This document shows, piece by piece, positions 5,288 through 6,944 of a stretch of DNA of 6,944 nucleotides. Location of the stretch: NCBI GenBank assembly GCA_910585035.1, contig CAJUEF010000012.1, forward strand, positions 1,373 through 8,316, in the 5' to 3' direction. Position numbers and translations under genes: made by a program. How positions within the stretch are numbered: the first letter of the stretch is position 1; every line of letters begins with the position of its first letter. Under the pieces are notes generated by a model that worked only from the letters and a program-made list of their open reading frames with translations, was not told where the DNA came from and did no database searches. This DNA comes from an uncultured Christensenellaceae bacterium. Its GTDB lineage: Bacteria; Bacillota; Clostridia; Christensenellales; MGBC116941.

Positions 5288-5424
5288 AAATTATAATTAA
5301 GGCAGTGGCTAATTTATAAATGGAAGACGACGAAGATCATAACGGAAATTTACAGTGTTTATACTTAAATGATTTGGCATACCATTCTTATTACTTACAG
5401 GAATGGTGTGTCTTTTTGTTTTTT
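5288..5424 (+). ncRNA. Candidate small RNA or attenuated leader upstream of the CNNM/CorC gene
   Basis: About 135 bases bounded by a perfect promoter on the left and a strong intrinsic terminator on the right. The only plus-strand reading frame is 5320-5442 (40 codons). It lacks a ribosome binding site and runs through the terminator stem, so it is unlikely to be a gene. The interior contains a GAAGACGACGAAG segment and a TTACAG repeat (5350-5355 and 5395-5400). It is not recognisable as 6S RNA, SRP RNA, a T-box, or the yybP-ykoY, fluoride or guanidine-I elements. It may be a freestanding small RNA, or a leader whose terminator is conditionally bypassed to express the membrane protein at 5508. 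Ends are approximate. Confidence 0.5.
5376..5424 (+). terminator. Strong intrinsic terminator inside the gap before the CNNM/CorC gene
   Basis: GGCATACCATTC (5376-5387) pairs with GAATGGTGTGTC (5401-5412) over twelve bases, two of them wobble pairs, with a 13-base loop. It is followed immediately by five T, a G and six more T. The minus strand has no comparable T-run, so it acts rightward. It ends 84 bases before the next start codon. Confidence 0.85.
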
Positions 5425-5489
5425 AAGAAGCTTCGTCTCTAATATAAACCAATAAAACAGCAAATTATATTACATATTTCAAAAACTTG

Positions 5490-5495
5490 AAAGGA
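5490..5495 (+). promoter_or_regulatory. Ribosome binding site of the CNNM/CorC gene
   Basis: AAAGGA lies 12 bases before the ATG at 5508, a rather long spacing. An in-frame TAG at 5496-5498 rules out any earlier start. Confidence 0.5.
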
Positions 5496-5507
5496 TAGTT
5501 TGTATTT

Positions 5508-6746
5508 ATGAACAGCGATATTGTTATTACAATGATTACTATGACGGTTTTGGTTGCAACATCTGCATATTTTTCGGCAACGGAAACTGCTTTTTCATCT
5601 CTTAACAGAGTGAGACTTAAAGCAATGGCTGATAAAGGCAATAAAAAAGCGGAAAGAACGCTGGAATTATCAGAAAAATACGACCGTCTGCTTTCCACTC
5701 TTCTTATAGGAAATAATATAGTTAATATTGCAATGGCGTCTATTAGCACCGCAATGTTTGTGAAGTATTATGGGGACGTGGGAGCAACAATTTCCACATG
5801 TGTTGTCACAGTTGTTGTGCTTATTTTCGGTGAAATATCGCCAAAGAGTCTGGCAAAGGATAGCCCTGAAAGCTTTGCAATGCTCTCAACACCAATAATT
5901 AAGACCCTTATTGTTTTAATGACGCCGATTAATTATTTTTTTACAATGTGGCAAAAGCTGCTTTCAAAGATATTTAAGGTTAAAGGAGATAGAAAAATGA
6001 CAGCAGATGAACTGCTGGTTTTTGTAGACGAAGTAGAACATGATGGGGTTATAGATAAAGACAGTAGTGAGCTGCTTCGCAGCGCTATTGAATTTAATGA
6101 CAGAGAGGCGGAGGATATACTTACCCATAGAGTTGATCTTGAAGCAGTTTCTATAAATGCTTCAAAGGATGAGATAGCAAAGGTTTTTTCAAAGTCCAGA
6201 TATTCCCGCATGCTTGTATATGAGGATAACATTGACAACATAGTGGGGGTTATTCATCAAAAGGATTTTTATGATGGAATAGGCACGGCGGATAAAGAAA
6301 TTAAAGAAATTATGACAACGCCGCTTTTTATAACAAAGTCAACAAAAATAAGTGACCTTTTAAAGCTGCTGCAAAAGAGCAAAGCCCATATTGCTGTGGT
6401 CAGTGATGAATATGGCGGCACTCTTGGCATAGTGACAATGGAGGATATACTTGAAGAACTGGTAGGAGAAATATGGGATGAGCACGATGAGGTTACGGAA
6501 GATTTTCACCAAATAGATAAAAACATATATAGGGTTTCCTGCGCCACGGATTTGGAAAAAATGTATCGCTTTTTTGATTTGGATGACGATACAGAATGTT
6601 CAACTGTAGGTGGCTGGGTAATGGAACATCTGGGAAGAATACCAAATGAAGGAGACAGTTTTACTTTTGATGACCTTAATATAACAGTTACTAAAACGGA
6701 TTACAGGAGAGTGCTGGAAATTGAGGTTAAAAGGCCGGCTTTATAG
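5508..6746 (+). CDS. CNNM/HlyC-CorC family membrane protein with CBS pair
   Basis: A 412-residue protein with the full three-part architecture. Residues 1-160 form the CNNM (DUF21) membrane domain, with SATETAFSSLN (23-33), LLIGNNIVNIA (65-75) and the GEISPKSLA motif (108-116). Residues about 204-320 are two CBS domains: EDILTHRVDLEAV to GVIHQKDF, and IMTTPLFIT to EYGGTLGIVTMEDILEELVGEIWDE. Residues about 335-410 are the CorC_HlyC domain, with GGWVMEHLGRIPNEGD. Relatives include Mg2+ efflux or transport proteins (CNNM, CorC, MpfA/YhdP), where the CBS pair binds ATP-Mg2+. The old name haemolysin reflects one member and says little about function. Length is normal. It stands alone, preceded by a promoter-terminator leader that may control it. 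Confidence 0.92.
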   Translation: MNSDIVITMITMTVLVATSAYFSATETAFSSLNRVRLKAMADKGNKKAERTLELSEKYDRLLSTLLIGNNIVNIAMASISTAMFVKYYGDVGATISTCVVTVVVLIFGEISPKSLAKDSPESFAMLSTPIIKTLIVLMTPINYFFTMWQKLLSKIFKVKGDRKMTADELLVFVDEVEHDGVIDKDSSELLRSAIEFNDREAEDILTHRVDLEAVSINASKDEIAKVFSKSRYSRMLVYEDNIDNIVGVIHQKDFYDGIGTADKEIKEIMTTPLFITKSTKISDLLKLLQKSKAHIAVVSDEYGGTLGIVTMEDILEELVGEIWDEHDEVTEDFHQIDKNIYRVSCATDLEKMYRFFDLDDDTECSTVGGWVMEHLGRIPNEGDSFTFDDLNITVTKTDYRRVLEIEVKRPAL

Positions 6747-6761
6747 CGATTTAAAAAACAT

Positions 6762-6796
6762 AACACCCCTTAATGCTCTACGCATTAAGGGATGTT
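6762..6796. terminator. Terminator between convergent genes, strongest on the minus strand
   Basis: AACACCCCTTAATGC (6762-6776) pairs with GCATTAAGGGATGTT (6782-6796) over 15 positions with a single C/A mismatch and a five-base loop. On the minus strand a run of six T follows a few bases later (the A-run at 6753-6758), ending the agrD-like transcript. On the plus strand the following bases are TGTGATAAG, with only a short TTT at the stem end, so termination of the CNNM/CorC mRNA is plausible but weaker. Confidence 0.75.
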
Positions 6797-6828
6797 TGTG
6801 ATAAGTATTGATGCTTTATAGGTTATTC

Positions 6829-6944
6829 TTATTTATCTTTATTGATTAATTTTTCCGGAACCTTTGGCTCATACCATCCTTCTCTTGATGCTACGGAAGC
6901 GCCGTTTTTTGCAATAGCTTCAATTAAATTAGCAATAGATTCAA
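6829..6944 (-). CDS. agrD: AgrD-like cyclic lactone autoinducer precursor, C-terminal part
   Basis: On the minus strand an open frame enters from the right edge and ends at a TAA (6829-6831), giving 37 residues. It reads as an amphipathic helix (ESIANLIEAIAKNG), a short variable segment (ASVASREGWY) and a conserved tail EPKVPEKL followed by INKDK. That order, with the acidic/proline E-P-x-x-P-E-x-L tail, is the hallmark of AgrD quorum-sensing precursors. In those, AgrB cuts the tail and a Cys or Ser near the core start closes a thiolactone or lactone ring. No cysteine is present here; Ser19 of the fragment (6886-6888) is the obvious ring-former, giving a core near SREGWY. A terminator follows 33 bases downstream, so this is the last gene of its transcript. 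AgrB and the sensor would lie outside the window. The call rests on a short sequence. Confidence 0.6.
   Translation of the reverse strand, partial: ESIANLIEAIAKNGASVASREGWYEPKVPEKLINKDK

Noticed and set aside
5320..5442. A 40-codon frame starting MEDDEDHNGNLQ in the region before the CNNM/CorC gene
   Set aside because: It lacks a Shine-Dalgarno sequence, runs through the terminator stem and poly-T tail, and has an odd composition. More likely the open frame is incidental to an RNA gene or leader.

Overview
The window looks like chromosomal DNA of a low-GC Gram-positive anaerobe (Clostridia-type Firmicutes). The case rests on high AT content, strong AGGAGG-type ribosome binding sites, two perfect TTGACA-17-TATAAT sigma-A promoters, T-tailed intrinsic terminators, and families common in that class. 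These include the ArsP/YraQ-type permease with a small-redox-disulfide partner, the VOC protein with a helical tail, the CPA2-like antiporter and an AgrD-type peptide. The genus cannot be named from this sequence alone. I see no insertion sequence, phage gene, CRISPR array, tRNA or rRNA.

Layout, left to right. (A) 1-1196, plus strand: the 3' end of a membrane permease, a Cys-rich thioredoxin-fold protein and a VOC-fold protein, tightly packed with a 4-base ATGA overlap between the last two. This looks like an efflux/redox operon whose start lies outside the window. (B) 1213-3151: a self-contained unit with a consensus promoter, an 11+11 bp palindrome over the start point, a TetR-type repressor, a cation:proton antiporter overlapping it by ATGA, and a terminator. 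The natural reading is an autoregulated repressor controlling an ion antiporter. (C) 3152-3469: a gene-free, AT-rich stretch with a candidate promoter and two predicted RNA/DNA foldbacks. It is followed by a GNAT acetyltransferase and an O6-alkylguanine-DNA alkyltransferase (ogt), probably cotranscribed. (D) 4772-5206: an unrecognised charged, helical 144-residue protein. (E) 5253-5424: a perfect promoter followed about 135 nt later by a strong intrinsic terminator, with no convincing gene between. This is either a small RNA or a leader/attenuator for the next gene. That gene (5508-6746) is a CNNM/HlyC-CorC membrane protein with a CBS pair, of a type linked to divalent-cation (Mg2+) transport. 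(F) 6762-6944: a hairpin terminator and, on the minus strand, the C-terminal 37 residues of what looks like an AgrD-type cyclic-lactone autoinducer precursor, cut by the window edge. Its presumed peptide core lacks cysteine.

The best candidates for something undescribed are the promoter-terminator transcription unit at 5253-5424, the Cys-less AgrD-like peptide at the right edge, and the palindromic operator that fixes the tetR start and ties the antiporter to that repressor. Functional statements come from motif recognition by eye; no database search was possible.
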